Shown here: one piece after another, positions 27,408-35,119 of the stretch
How the letters are laid out: each line of letters starts with the position of its first letter
Position numbering within the stretch: position 1 is the stretch's first letter
Origin: Microbacterium proteolyticum
GTDB lineage: Bacteria; Actinomycetota; Actinomycetes; Actinomycetales; Microbacteriaceae
DNA length: 64,000 nucleotides
Reading direction: 5' to 3'
Assembly: GCF_029639405.1 (NCBI RefSeq)
Contig: NZ_CP121274.1
Coordinates: 930,001 to 994,000 of the forward strand
Made by a program: the position numbers and the translations under genes
Notes under the pieces: model-generated
Database searches by the model: none
The model's input: the letters and a program-made list of their open reading frames with translations, nothing else
Told to the model about the DNA's origin: nothing

Positions 27408-28730
27408 TCACCAGCCGGCGAGACCGAGCTGCTGGGCCTGCTTCTTCACGTCTTCGTCGTAGGCGGCGGCGCCGTCCTGCGCCGACGAGATGCCCGATCC
27501 CACGCTGATGGCGATGTTCTCGAGGTTCGGTCCCTTCACCGGCGACAGGAACTCGAGAGCGGGTGCGCTCTTTCCTGCGTCGACGTACTTCTGGATCTCG
27601 GCGACCAGGGGCGCCGCATCCGCGGGCACCGAGCAGGAGCTGATCGTGTAGGGGCCGCCGGCGACGAAGTTCTTGTTCTGGACGTCGCACCCGTCTGGAG
27701 AGTTGACGAACGCGACGAACTTCTTCGCGGCCTCGAGCTTGGCGCCCTCGGTGGTCTTGGGGATGTAGACGGCGCTCGGTTCCCAGACGGTCAGCGTGGT
27801 GTTCGCCGCCTTGTCGGCGGGCAGGGCGAAGAAGCCGATGTCCTTCACCGCGTCGGGGTTGCTTTGCGTGATGTTGCTGAGGACGGCGCTCGAGAGCATG
27901 GGGTACATCGCCGCCTTGCCGGTGGCCAGCGCGGCCGAGCCGTCCGCCGCGGTGGCGGAGGCGAAGTCGGCGTTGAAGAGGCCCTTGTCGAAGGCTTCCT
28001 GCAGGTGCGTGAATCCGGCCAGGGCGGGCTCCTGAGCGAACTTCGCCTTGTTGGCGGTGAAGTCCTCGGCCCAGTTCTTGTCCTGGGTGAGCACGTTGCC
28101 GAAGTCGGCGAGGAGGAACAGCTGCGAGGTCCAGGTGTCGCCGTAGGTCTGCTCGATCGGCGTGATGCCGGCCGCTTTGATCTTCTCGGCATCCGCGACC
28201 AGCGAGGACCAGTCGGTGGGGACGCTCAGACCGAGGTCGGCGAACACCTTGGTGTTGTAGGCGATGCCGCCGGCCATCGAGGTTCCCAGCGGCGCACCAT
28301 ACGTGCCGTTGTCGGTCGAGACGACGGTCTTGAAGTTGTCGGTGACCTCGGATGCCCACGACTCGTCCGCGAGGTTCGCGAGGGTCTGGTCGGGGTTCAG
28401 CGCCTGGAAGAGCGATCCCGTGTTGTAGAAGAACACGTCGTCCATTTCGCCCGTCGACAGCTGGGTCTTGACGAGGTTGTCACCCTCGGTGCCGCCCGGG
28501 CGGGTGTTGAGCGTGACCGTGACGTCGGGGTTGGCCTTCTGGAAGGCGGCGATGAGGGCGTTCCCGGTGGCGATCGCGTCGTCGCCGTTGGTCGTGAGGA
28601 ACGAGATCTCCACCTTGCCGTCGGCTGTGGTGGACCCCGACGACCCGGAGCACCCGGCGAGCGTGGTGGCGGCGATCGCTGTCGCGGCGACGGCGAGCAC
28701 CGTGCGACGAGGGCTGATGAATGAGGACAC
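27408..28730 (-). CDS. Sugar-binding lipoprotein of the ABC transporter
   Basis: A 440-residue family 1 solute-binding lipoprotein. Lipobox TLAGC with Cys27. The domain pattern (EISFLTTNGDD at the start, GGIAYNTKVFADLGL in the middle) is typical of CUT1 oligosaccharide-binding proteins. GTG start with an excellent AAGGAGGT. The gene leads the ABC-GH78-GH39 operon and is divergent from lacI. No ATPase gene is nearby, so a shared MsiK-type protein must energise transport. Substrate is inferred from the GH78 genes: rhamnose-containing oligosaccharides. Confidence 0.93.
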   Translation of the reverse strand: MSSFISPRRTVLAVAATAIAATTLAGCSGSSGSTTADGKVEISFLTTNGDDAIATGNALIAAFQKANPDVTVTLNTRPGGTEGDNLVKTQLSTGEMDDVFFYNTGSLFQALNPDQTLANLADESWASEVTDNFKTVVSTDNGTYGAPLGTSMAGGIAYNTKVFADLGLSVPTDWSSLVADAEKIKAAGITPIEQTYGDTWTSQLFLLADFGNVLTQDKNWAEDFTANKAKFAQEPALAGFTHLQEAFDKGLFNADFASATAADGSAALATGKAAMYPMLSSAVLSNITQSNPDAVKDIGFFALPADKAANTTLTVWEPSAVYIPKTTEGAKLEAAKKFVAFVNSPDGCDVQNKNFVAGGPYTISSCSVPADAAPLVAEIQKYVDAGKSAPALEFLSPVKGPNLENIAISVGSGISSAQDGAAAYDEDVKKQAQQLGLAGW

Positions 28731-28807
28731 TGCTTACCTCCTTGTAAGGGACCGGATGCAAGGATTCCGGACGATGTGTCGCTACGCGAACCGGTCGAGT
28801 TCGGGTT

Positions 28808-28825
28808 GTGTAAACCGATCTACAC
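28808..28825. promoter_or_regulatory. LacI operator O1
   Basis: GTGTAAACCGATCTACAC is an 18-bp inverted repeat with a central CG and seven of nine pairs matching. It lies just downstream of the predicted transcription start of the binding-protein gene. Confidence 0.75.
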
Positions 28826-28840
28826 GAGGCGACGAAACAG

Positions 28841-28870
28841 ACCATAAACCGACTGGCGCGATTTCGTCAA
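28841..28870 (-). promoter_or_regulatory. Promoter of the ABC-glycosidase operon
   Basis: On the minus strand a -35 TTGACG (28870-28865) and a -10 TATGGT (28846-28841) are 18 bp apart. Both operators flank or overlap it, so LacI binding would block initiation. Confidence 0.7.
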
Positions 28871-28881
28871 CCGATCTACAT
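28864..28881. promoter_or_regulatory. LacI operator O2
   Basis: Shares the half site AACCGATCTACA with O1, with a weaker other half. It covers the -35 of the operon promoter. Centres of O1 and O2 are 56 bp apart, a spacing near five helical turns, so cooperative binding or looping is possible. Confidence 0.65.
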
Positions 28882-28910
28882 TGGAGAAACGAATCGACTG
28901 AAGGAGCTCG

Positions 28911-29957
28911 ATGCTCGATCCCGCGCCCTCCGCCGGGTCACCGACCCGGGCGGCGACCATCGAGGATGTCGCCCGTCACGCGGGGGTCTCTCGCGCGGCC
29001 GTCTCGAAGGTCATCCGCGACGCCTACGGCGTGAGCGACCGGATGCGCGAACGAGTGACCGCCTCGATCGAGACGCTCGGGTACCGTCCGCGCGTGGCGG
29101 CCCGGGCGATGCGCGGGTCCACCTCTACGATCGGTGTGCAGCTCCCGCAGGTGGACAACGATTTCTTCACGCGCATCCTCACCGGCGCCGTGCAGTCGCT
29201 GCGCGAGTCGGGATACCAGCTCATCATCGCCCCGATGGCCGACCCGGTCAGCGGAACGGCAGCGCTCGAGAGCCTGTACGACCGACAGGTCGACGGGATT
29301 ATCGCCGTCGCCCCCGCCGTTCCGCAGGCGTGGCTCGAGGGCCTGGGGCAGCGAGTCCCCCTCGTCCAAGTCGGTCAGCACGACCACCCCCGCAACTACG
29401 ACGTCGTCGTCGGCGACGACGACGAGGGGGCCCGGCTGGTGATGGAGCACCTGTTCGCCGCGGGACACACGCGGATCGCGCACGTCACGAACGACGAACG
29501 GGTCCTGGTCGAGCCCCGCACCGATCCGCACCCCCGACGTCTGCGGGTGTACGAACGGCTCATGCGGGAGCGCGGGCTCGAGCCCGAAGTCATCCGCATC
29601 GACCCGGCCGAGCACGACGCGCGCCGCACGGTGGCGAGTCTGCTGGATCGCGCGGTGCGCCCGACGGCCCTGTTCGCCGGACACGACTCGCTCGCGCTGT
29701 CGGCGCTGGAGGTCGTCGCGAACCGCGGGCTCGGCTCCGCCGATTTCGCCGTGGTCGGCTATGACGACGTCCCCATCGCCAGCCACCCGCTGATCGGCCT
29801 GACCACGGTCGACCAGGACGGGGAGCAGATGGGGGCGACCGCCGCGCACCTGTTGCTGGAACGCATCCGCGGGCGGATCGAGCCCGAGCGGCGGGTCTTC
29901 TCCCCCGCCCTGCGGGTGCGGGCAACGAGCAGCCCACCGTCCGTCGCCGCGCGGTGA
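28911..29957 (+). CDS. LacI-family regulator of the glycan operon
   Basis: A 348-residue repressor. The helix-turn-helix (ATIEDVARHAGVSRAAVSKV) lies at about 16-35, with a hinge helix and then a periplasmic-binding-like sugar-sensing domain. AAGGAG precedes the ATG. Being divergent from the transporter, with two shared operators between, it is almost certainly its regulator; the effector sugar is not known. Confidence 0.92.
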   Translation: MLDPAPSAGSPTRAATIEDVARHAGVSRAAVSKVIRDAYGVSDRMRERVTASIETLGYRPRVAARAMRGSTSTIGVQLPQVDNDFFTRILTGAVQSLRESGYQLIIAPMADPVSGTAALESLYDRQVDGIIAVAPAVPQAWLEGLGQRVPLVQVGQHDHPRNYDVVVGDDDEGARLVMEHLFAAGHTRIAHVTNDERVLVEPRTDPHPRRLRVYERLMRERGLEPEVIRIDPAEHDARRTVASLLDRAVRPTALFAGHDSLALSALEVVANRGLGSADFAVVGYDDVPIASHPLIGLTTVDQDGEQMGATAAHLLLERIRGRIEPERRVFSPALRVRATSSPPSVAAR

Positions 29958-30116
29958 GGGGCGCGTCAGTCGGCTGGTCGGCGCTTTCGCATGCAAGTCG
30001 CGTTCAGCACCGACATCTGCGCGCGAGCCGCCGTCCACGGACGCGCTCCTGGCGACCTGACGGTGATCTCCGCGGCGCCCGCCTTCGCCCCGAGCGGGAC
30101 GGATAGCCTGGAATCG

Positions 30117-31559
30117 ATGCCACGGGATGAGAACGCGCGAAGAAGACTGTCCCGAAGCACCCCGAACGGCGCCGTGGTCGCCGTTCTCGCCCTCGCCGGT
30201 CTGTGCTCGTCGTTCCTGTTCACCCTCGTGGTGCCCATCCAGGCGAGGCTGCCGGAGCTGCTGAACGCGTCCCGCGACGACACCGCGTGGGTCGTGACCT
30301 CTACGTTGCTCGCCGCCGCCGTCATCACCCCGATCGCGGGACGCCTCGGCGACATGTACGGCAAGCGACGGATCGTCCTCGTGCTCCTGGTGGTGATGAT
30401 CGCCGGGTCGGTGATCGCCGCGCTCTCGCCCGGCATCGTCGGGTTGATCGTGGGGCGTGCCCTGCAGGGTGCGGTGGTCGGCGTCGTCCCCCTGGGCATC
30501 TCGATCATGCGCGACGTCCTCCACGAGAACCGGGTCGACAGCGCGGTCGCGCTCATGAGCGCCACCCTCGGCGTCGGCGGCGCGGTCGGCCTCCCCATCA
30601 GCGCCCTCGTCGCGGAGAGCACGGATTGGCACTGGTTGTTCTGGATCGCCGCTGCCCTCGGTGCCGTCGTGTTCCTCCTGGTGCTGTGGATCGTCCCGGT
30701 GAGCGTGCTCCGCACCGCCGGCCGCTTCGACTACGCGGGTGCCGCAGGACTCGCGGTCGGCCTCATCGGCGTGCTCCTCGCGGTGTCGCGCGGCAACTCG
30801 TGGGGGTGGACGTCGCCGCTCACGCTCGGCCTGGCCGCCGGCGGCATCCTGGTCCTGCTCGTGTGGGGCTGGTACGAGCTCCGCATCGACGAGCCGCTCC
30901 TCGACCTGCGCGTCGCCGCCCGGCGTCCCGTGCTGCTGACCAACCTCGCGTCGATCGCGATGGGCTTCGCGCTGTTCACCTCGAACGTCTCGCACCCGCA
31001 GATCCTCGAGCTCCCGACCGCCACCGGAGTCGGTCTCGGCCTGTCGCTGTTGGCCGCGAGCCTCGTCGTGATGCCGTCGGGTCTGGTGATGATGGTGCTC
31101 TCGCCGATCTCGGGCACCCTCGCGCGGACCATCGGCCCGCGCGTCCTCCTGGTCGCCGGCTCGGCGTCGCTCATCGTCGCCTACGGCTTCAGCCTGATGT
31201 TCTCGACCGAGGTGTGGCACTTCGTCGTGGCGAACATCCTGATCGGCTTCGGAATCGGGTTCGGCTACGCCGCCATGCCCATGCTCATCATGCGCTCGGT
31301 CCCGCCCAGCGAGACGGGCGCCTCGAACGGTCTCAACGCTCTCGCGCGCTCCCTGGGCACGAGCACGTCGGCCGCCGTGGTCGGCGTCGTCCTGGCCACG
31401 CTCTCGACCGGCGAGGGCGAGACCCGCGTGCCGACGGCCGAGGCCTTCGACGTCTCGTTCGCGCTCGGTCTCGGGGCGGCTGTCGTCGCGCTCGTCCTGG
31501 CGCTGCTCATCCCGACCAGGCCGGCGTCGAGCGAGCGGCATCCGGCTCTTCCGGAGTGA
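30117..31559 (+). CDS. MFS transporter, probably DHA2 drug exporter
   Basis: A 480-residue major facilitator protein with 13-14 predicted helices. GRLGDMYGKRRIVLV is the loop 2-3 motif A of the superfamily. The long helix count fits DHA2 drug:proton antiporters. ATG 30117 is chosen because TAGCCT (30104-30109) lies 7 bases upstream (leaderless) and the added residues of the upstream start at 29991 look non-coding. Its last eight codons recur at 33292-33318. Confidence 0.88.
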   Translation: MPRDENARRRLSRSTPNGAVVAVLALAGLCSSFLFTLVVPIQARLPELLNASRDDTAWVVTSTLLAAAVITPIAGRLGDMYGKRRIVLVLLVVMIAGSVIAALSPGIVGLIVGRALQGAVVGVVPLGISIMRDVLHENRVDSAVALMSATLGVGGAVGLPISALVAESTDWHWLFWIAAALGAVVFLLVLWIVPVSVLRTAGRFDYAGAAGLAVGLIGVLLAVSRGNSWGWTSPLTLGLAAGGILVLLVWGWYELRIDEPLLDLRVAARRPVLLTNLASIAMGFALFTSNVSHPQILELPTATGVGLGLSLLAASLVVMPSGLVMMVLSPISGTLARTIGPRVLLVAGSASLIVAYGFSLMFSTEVWHFVVANILIGFGIGFGYAAMPMLIMRSVPPSETGASNGLNALARSLGTSTSAAVVGVVLATLSTGEGETRVPTAEAFDVSFALGLGAAVVALVLALLIPTRPASSERHPALPE

Positions 31560-31588
31560 CGCGGGGCCGGAGCGCCCCGCACAGACGA

Positions 31589-31620
31589 CAGCGGCGCCAC
31601 CCCGGAGGGTGACGCCGCTG
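31589..31620. terminator. Bidirectional terminator between MFS and the repeat protein
   Basis: A 14-bp stem with one mismatch (CAGCGGCGCCACCC) and a CGGA loop, placed between convergent genes. Confidence 0.75.
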
Positions 31621-31633
31621 GAGTCGCTGGGGA

Positions 31634-32272
31634 TCAGCGCAGGATGCCGCCGAGGTCGAGCGCACCGTCGACCACGTCGTCCACACCGGAGGTGACGTCG
31701 CCGACGACGTCGTTCACGGAGCCGGAGATGTCGCCGACGGAGGCGCCGTTGTCGCCCGTCGAGACGCCGGCGTCACCGGTGGAGACGCCCGTGTCGTTGC
31801 CCGAGCCGACGGGAGCGTCGATCGGGGCGGTCACGTCGTTGCCCGAGCCCACCTCGTTGCCGGAGCCGAGGTCGTTGCCTGAGCCGATCGGCGCGGTGGT
31901 GTCGTTGCCCGACCCGATGGGGGCCGTCGTGTCGTTGCCCGACACGACCGGGGTCTGGTTGCCCGACGCGACATCGCCGTTGAGCGAGTCGCTGACGAGC
32001 GGACCCTGCACGAGCGGCCCGATGTTCGCGATGTCGCCCACCGCGGTCTGGGGGCTGGCGGTGAAGTCGCCGCTGTCGATGAGGTCGCTGACCCACGTGT
32101 AGAACGGGTCGGACGCGTCGACGAACTGCGTCGCGGTCGTGGAGGCATCCGTCGAGGTGACGTTGTCGTCGGCCGAGGCCGGCAGTGCGAGTCCGGCGAC
32201 GGCGAGAGCCGCAGCTCCGGTGCCGGCCGCAGCGATCATGCCGATTCGGATCTTCGTGTTGTACGTACGCAT
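31634..32272 (-). CDS. Secreted repeat protein of unknown function
   Basis: A 212-residue exported protein. A signal peptide (1-36, ending ALPASA) is followed by an acidic, Gly/Ser/Asn/Asp-rich region. The centre is a chain of GSGND units (SGNDTTAPI repeated, then GSGNDLGSGNEVGSGND), and the end has repeats of STGD and SVND/VGDV type. There is no membrane anchor, sorting signal or cysteine. The GSGND motif recalls calcium-binding RTX repeats, but the 10-residue period does not fit. ATG at 32272; an upstream reading to 32596 has no coding character. It sits at one end of the accessory region. Confidence 0.8.
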   Translation of the reverse strand: MRTYNTKIRIGMIAAAGTGAAALAVAGLALPASADDNVTSTDASTTATQFVDASDPFYTWVSDLIDSGDFTASPQTAVGDIANIGPLVQGPLVSDSLNGDVASGNQTPVVSGNDTTAPIGSGNDTTAPIGSGNDLGSGNEVGSGNDVTAPIDAPVGSGNDTGVSTGDAGVSTGDNGASVGDISGSVNDVVGDVTSGVDDVVDGALDLGGILR

Positions 32273-32552
32273 CAGGTTTCCCTTTCCGTTTCCGTCTACG
32301 GCGCTTCCGCCGCATGTGGGGTGATCCGAAGAGGACCCGGAATCGGATGGGTGGGAAACGGGAGGGATGCCGATCTGCGGCGATGCCCGACGGACGCGAT
32401 CCGCGTCAGGGCGGCGATCGCGGGAAACCCTGGCAGAACCCTGGCAATACCCGATCCGGCTGCATGCACAGGCTTTCAGGGAAAGGCCGGTCATCGACCG
32501 CGTGGCGCTGAGTGTCTCGACGACACGCCGGATACGTCGCCACCGTCGACAG
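32273..32552. other. Intergenic region with 103-bp repeat copy A
   Basis: 280 bp, upstream of the GSGND protein gene. Holds repeat copy A (32358-32460) and the promoter region of that gene. I see no coding sequence. Confidence 0.6.
32358..32460. repeat. 103-bp intergenic repeat, copy A
   Basis: Matches 34072-34174 without gaps in 94 of 103 positions. It contains a short direct repeat AACCCTGGCAG/AACCCTGGCAA and a hairpin around GACGCGATCCGCGTC. It resembles neither coding sequence nor a known riboswitch. Confidence 0.85.
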
Positions 32553-32882
32553 CTATTTTGTGGAGGCCTCTTGGATTGCTCGCCACGCTGCCGCACTGCT
32601 CCAGGCCGCGCCCGAAAGAAGGATGAACGCGAGAACGATGACGCCGAAAGGTTCGTTCACGAACCCGAGGACCGCCAGGACCGTGCCGCCCACGATTGCG
32701 ATACCCCCGGTCAACGTCATCGGAAGAATCGCGGCCCGGTGCCCCTCCCGCCAAGCGGTGTCACTCGCGAGCGTGGCTCGCGTGCGTACCCCGACGATGC
32801 GGTTGCGCGGAATCTTCCCGACCGCGGGAAGTACGGTCCCCGCAATAGCGAGTACGGCGACAGCGATCTCTATGTAAATCAT
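32553..32882 (-). CDS. SdpI-family membrane protein
   Basis: A 109-residue protein with three helices. The stretch RNRIVGVRTRATLASDTAW matches the core of the SdpI family; SdpI is the immunity protein against the Bacillus SdpC toxin. ATG 32882 overlaps the stop of the SdpB-like fragment (ATGA). SdpI-like proteins are common without a toxin and may have other roles. The neighbouring SdpB remnant suggests a former Sdp-type locus here. Confidence 0.8.
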   Translation of the reverse strand: MIYIEIAVAVLAIAGTVLPAVGKIPRNRIVGVRTRATLASDTAWREGHRAAILPMTLTGGIAIVGGTVLAVLGFVNEPFGVIVLAFILLSGAAWSSAAAWRAIQEASTK

Positions 32883-33301
32883 GCGGTGACCTCCTCGGCC
32901 TTCGCGGGCGTAGATGGGGATGCACGCTGGAACTGTAAGAAGAACACGTTCGCCTTCTGCAGCGCGAGGCACAGAAGCAGAACGCCAGTCATCGTCACTC
33001 CGAAGGACCACAGACCGAGCACCACGGCGATGCCCGCGTGGAAGACGATCCCCAGGGACAAGATCACTCGCGCAAACGTGCCGCGCATCCAAATTGCGAC
33101 GGCGAGCAGCACCTCGAACACCATCACGGTGTAGGTCGCCATGTCCAGCACGACGGGGAGCTCCAAGACCGGCGCGAGAGCGGTGAACACGTCTGCCGGG
33201 ACCCCGAAGCCGGGGACCTGCAGCCAGTACCACAGCGCTGACCCCTCGGACCATTGCGGGACGGCGAGATTCCGACACAGCCGATGCCAGGCGAGCGGCA
33301 T
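32879..33301 (-). pseudogene. Truncated SdpB/HTTM-like membrane protein
   Basis: An open frame of 140 codons corresponding to only the C-terminal half of SdpB-like (HTTM) proteins, which are usually about 300 residues. NLAVPQWSEGSALWYWLQVP matches the conserved central segment, and three or four helices follow. The N-terminal helices are missing: homology stops near 33276, where a copy of the MFS gene's 3' end begins on the other strand. The frame stays open to 33505 but without membrane character. SdpB is needed for maturation of the SdpC toxin; no SdpA or SdpC is visible. It is translationally coupled to the SdpI-like gene. Confidence 0.7.
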
Positions 33302-33318
33302 CCGGCGCTGCCAGAGTG
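33292..33318 (+). pseudogene. Copy of the MFS gene 3' end
   Basis: The last eight codons plus stop of the MFS gene recur here: both encode ERHPALPE-stop. Three codons differ, all silently. The identity extends a few bases on both sides (GCGAGCGGCATCCGGC shared, and TGACGCG after the stop). The flank then differs. Confidence 0.6.
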
Positions 33319-33384
33319 ACGCGATAGGCACCGCGTCGAAGCATCGGCGGTGCGCCGCGCGCGGGCCGGTGCCATCATCGGCAC

Positions 33385-33891
33385 ATGTCGACAATCGAAG
33401 GTGCCGCGCCCCCGCCATGTCGGCCGGGGGTGCCACCCTGGGGCGATCAGTGGGGCGTTCTGACCCTCGTGAACTTCTTCGCGGGTGGCGCGGCACTTTG
33501 GGCAACGGCCGCGGCGTGCCTCGTCGCCATGTCCACCGAGTACGACGGGATCGTGTCGATCATCGCCATCATCGTGGTTCCGCTCCTCGTCGCCGTGCCG
33601 TCGGCGCTGGTCGCCCTCGTGGTAGGCCTGCCCGTTCGGCTCATTCCCGTTGCCCGCCGGTGGTGGCTGGCCCACGGAGAAGTCACGGTGATCGGGGCAG
33701 CCACAGGGTTCGTCGTCCTGCTCGTCGGAGTCTGCGTCATCGCCGCTTCGGGATCGGAGTCGCCAACCCCCGGCTTGCCGATCCTTCTAGCCGGCTGGGG
33801 CATCTTCTGCCTCAGCGCGATCAACTTCGTCTGGCCGCAGCGCTGGCGACGAGCGCCGAGTTCCCTGTCCCGGACTCTCCTCCGCCCGTGA
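33385..33891 (+). CDS. Four-helix membrane protein of unknown function
   Basis: A 168-residue integral membrane protein, not recognised. A Pro-rich N-terminus (1-25) is followed by four helices (about 28-50, 57-82, 98-122, 128-150) and a basic tail. ATG 33385 has no clear ribosome site. It stands alone within the accessory region, opposite the SdpB remnant. Confidence 0.65.
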   Translation: MSTIEGAAPPPCRPGVPPWGDQWGVLTLVNFFAGGAALWATAAACLVAMSTEYDGIVSIIAIIVVPLLVAVPSALVALVVGLPVRLIPVARRWWLAHGEVTVIGAATGFVVLLVGVCVIAASGSESPTPGLPILLAGWGIFCLSAINFVWPQRWRRAPSSLSRTLLRP

Positions 33892-33944
33892 CACCGCGCC
33901 CCTGACCACCCGCCGCCCGGCGAAGCCGGACCGCATCCATACCG

Positions 33945-34070
33945 TCATTCGCCGACGACCACCCGCCCGCCGACCACGGTCAGCACCCCGTCGGCTGAAC
34001 CCAGGGCGCCGGGGTCGGCGGGGAGCGGATCGACGCTCAGCACCGTGAGGTCGGCGAGGGCAGCGATCTC
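33945..34070 (-). pseudogene. 3' end of an amidohydrolase gene
   Basis: About 41 codons that end IAALADLTVLSVDPLP... LTVVGGRVVVGE-stop, the usual C-terminus of metal-dependent amidohydrolases (YtcJ type). The frame breaks where repeat copy B starts at 34072. No full copy is present in the window. Confidence 0.7.
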
Positions 34071-34071
34071 G

Positions 34072-34174
34072 ACGGGAGGGATGCCGATCCGCAGCGCTGT
34101 CCGACGGACGCGATCCGCGTCAGGACGGCGATCGCGCGAAACCCTGGCAGAACCCTGGCAAAGCCCGAACCGGC
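34072..34174. repeat. 103-bp intergenic repeat, copy B
   Basis: Same orientation and length as 32358-32460, with nine substitutions and no indels. It starts exactly where the amidohydrolase fragment ends. Confidence 0.85.
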
Positions 34175-34276
34175 GCCGCCTTGGCCGCTCTCGCGCGGGT
34201 TGCCGCCGGCCGGAGCAGCGGTGCCCGGCCGCCCCTCCCCCACGGGGAAGGAGCGGCAGGTCCGCTCATTTCGCGA

Positions 34277-34637
34277 TCACTGCTTCACCGGCACCCCGCC
34301 GTCGACCCACGCCGTCGCGGAACCGCTGTTCTTGTAGAAGTACAGCAGCGCGGAGGTCGCCGACGCGCCCGTGGTGAAGGTCACCGACGCCTGCTTCCAG
34401 TGCGAACTCGTCACCGGCGTGGAGATCTCGGTGCCACCGAATTTGTTCGCGCCGAGGTACACCGGCTCACCGGCCGACGACTTCGCGAAGCCGGTGAAGG
34501 TGTAGGTGGTGTTCGGTGTGAGGCCCGAGACCACCTGGTACACGCCGTTGCCCGCGCCGGTGAACGTCGCCGCATGGCGCCCGTCGTACGCGTTGGTGGC
34601 CACGACGGATGCCGCCCCTTCCTCGTTTGATGGTCAC
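34277..34637 (-). pseudogene. Deleted copy of the GH39-like gene
   Basis: From 34277 to about 34619 the DNA is nearly identical to the last 340 bp of the GH39-like gene (20797-21140). At 34637 a GTG starts VTIKR, matching the first codons MSIKR of that gene. About 2 kb between is lost, and the join is out of frame. The surviving ORF (GTG 34603) encodes only the carbohydrate-binding end and has no signal peptide. Confidence 0.85.
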
Positions 34638-34700
34638 TGCCCTTCTCTCTTCCTCGAGAATCCGACGACGTCGCTGTCGCCGGGATGGCGCCGACCGTCG

Positions 34701-34835
34701 TCACTGCTGACCCGCCGACCCCACCGTGACGGCCGGCGCGACCTCCACGGAGCACCGGAGGTAGCGGGCTCTGACTTCTTCATCAATGTCCCCGGCGGGG
34801 ATCTCGGCGACGGTGACGACGACGTTCTCACCGAG
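34701..34835 (-). pseudogene. 3' remnant of a GH78 gene
   Basis: The frame ending VAEIPAGDIDEEV... SVEVAPAVTV... stop resembles the last 35 residues of the cytoplasmic GH78 (VAEIRLGDVDEEV... AEVATAVSV). It lies upstream of the GH39 remnant, in the same order as in the intact locus. It is more diverged than the GH39 part. Confidence 0.65.
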
Positions 34836-34873
34836 CCGGATCGTCGCAGCCCTAGCGGCCTATATCGGTCGCA

Positions 34874-34990
34874 TCAGTCGAGCAGGAGAGGGGGCTCTTC
34901 GAGAACGGATGCCACGTCGGCGATGAACCGCGAGATGCCGTCGCCTCGGTCACGCGGTGACCGCACGACACCGTGGCGGCTCAAGCGGGG
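34874..34990 (-). pseudogene. Diverged copy of the bkdC 3' end
   Basis: Encodes [27 protein letters not shown], the C-terminus of the E2 protein. Positions 34902-34945 are identical to 37502-37545 (44 bp). Upstream of 34945 the match decays with indels. The copy begins just outside the stop codon. Confidence 0.85.
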
Positions 34991-35119
34991 GCGCACCTCG
35001 CTACCCGCCAGGGTTGGTGCGGGGGCGATTCGAAACGCCTCAAATTGAGCGGCCCGGCCAATGCGTGCCCACGGGTCGAAGTCTTACGGCGGTCTCGATG
35101 AAGCGGAGCCTCAGCCCGC

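Larger units (their letters stand above)
33892..35119. other. Gene graveyard: about 1.2 kb without an intact gene
   Basis: This stretch holds only fragments: an amidohydrolase 3' end, repeat copy B, parts of GH39-like and GH78-like genes, and a bkdC 3' end. All gene fragments lie on the minus strand, and nearly all are the ends of genes. Between 34991 and 35119 I see nothing recognisable. Confidence 0.75.

Noticed and set aside
32273..32552. A c-di-AMP (ydaO) riboswitch before the secreted repeat protein
   Set aside because: The region lacks the conserved riboswitch core as far as I can recognise; the structured part is the 103-bp repeat.
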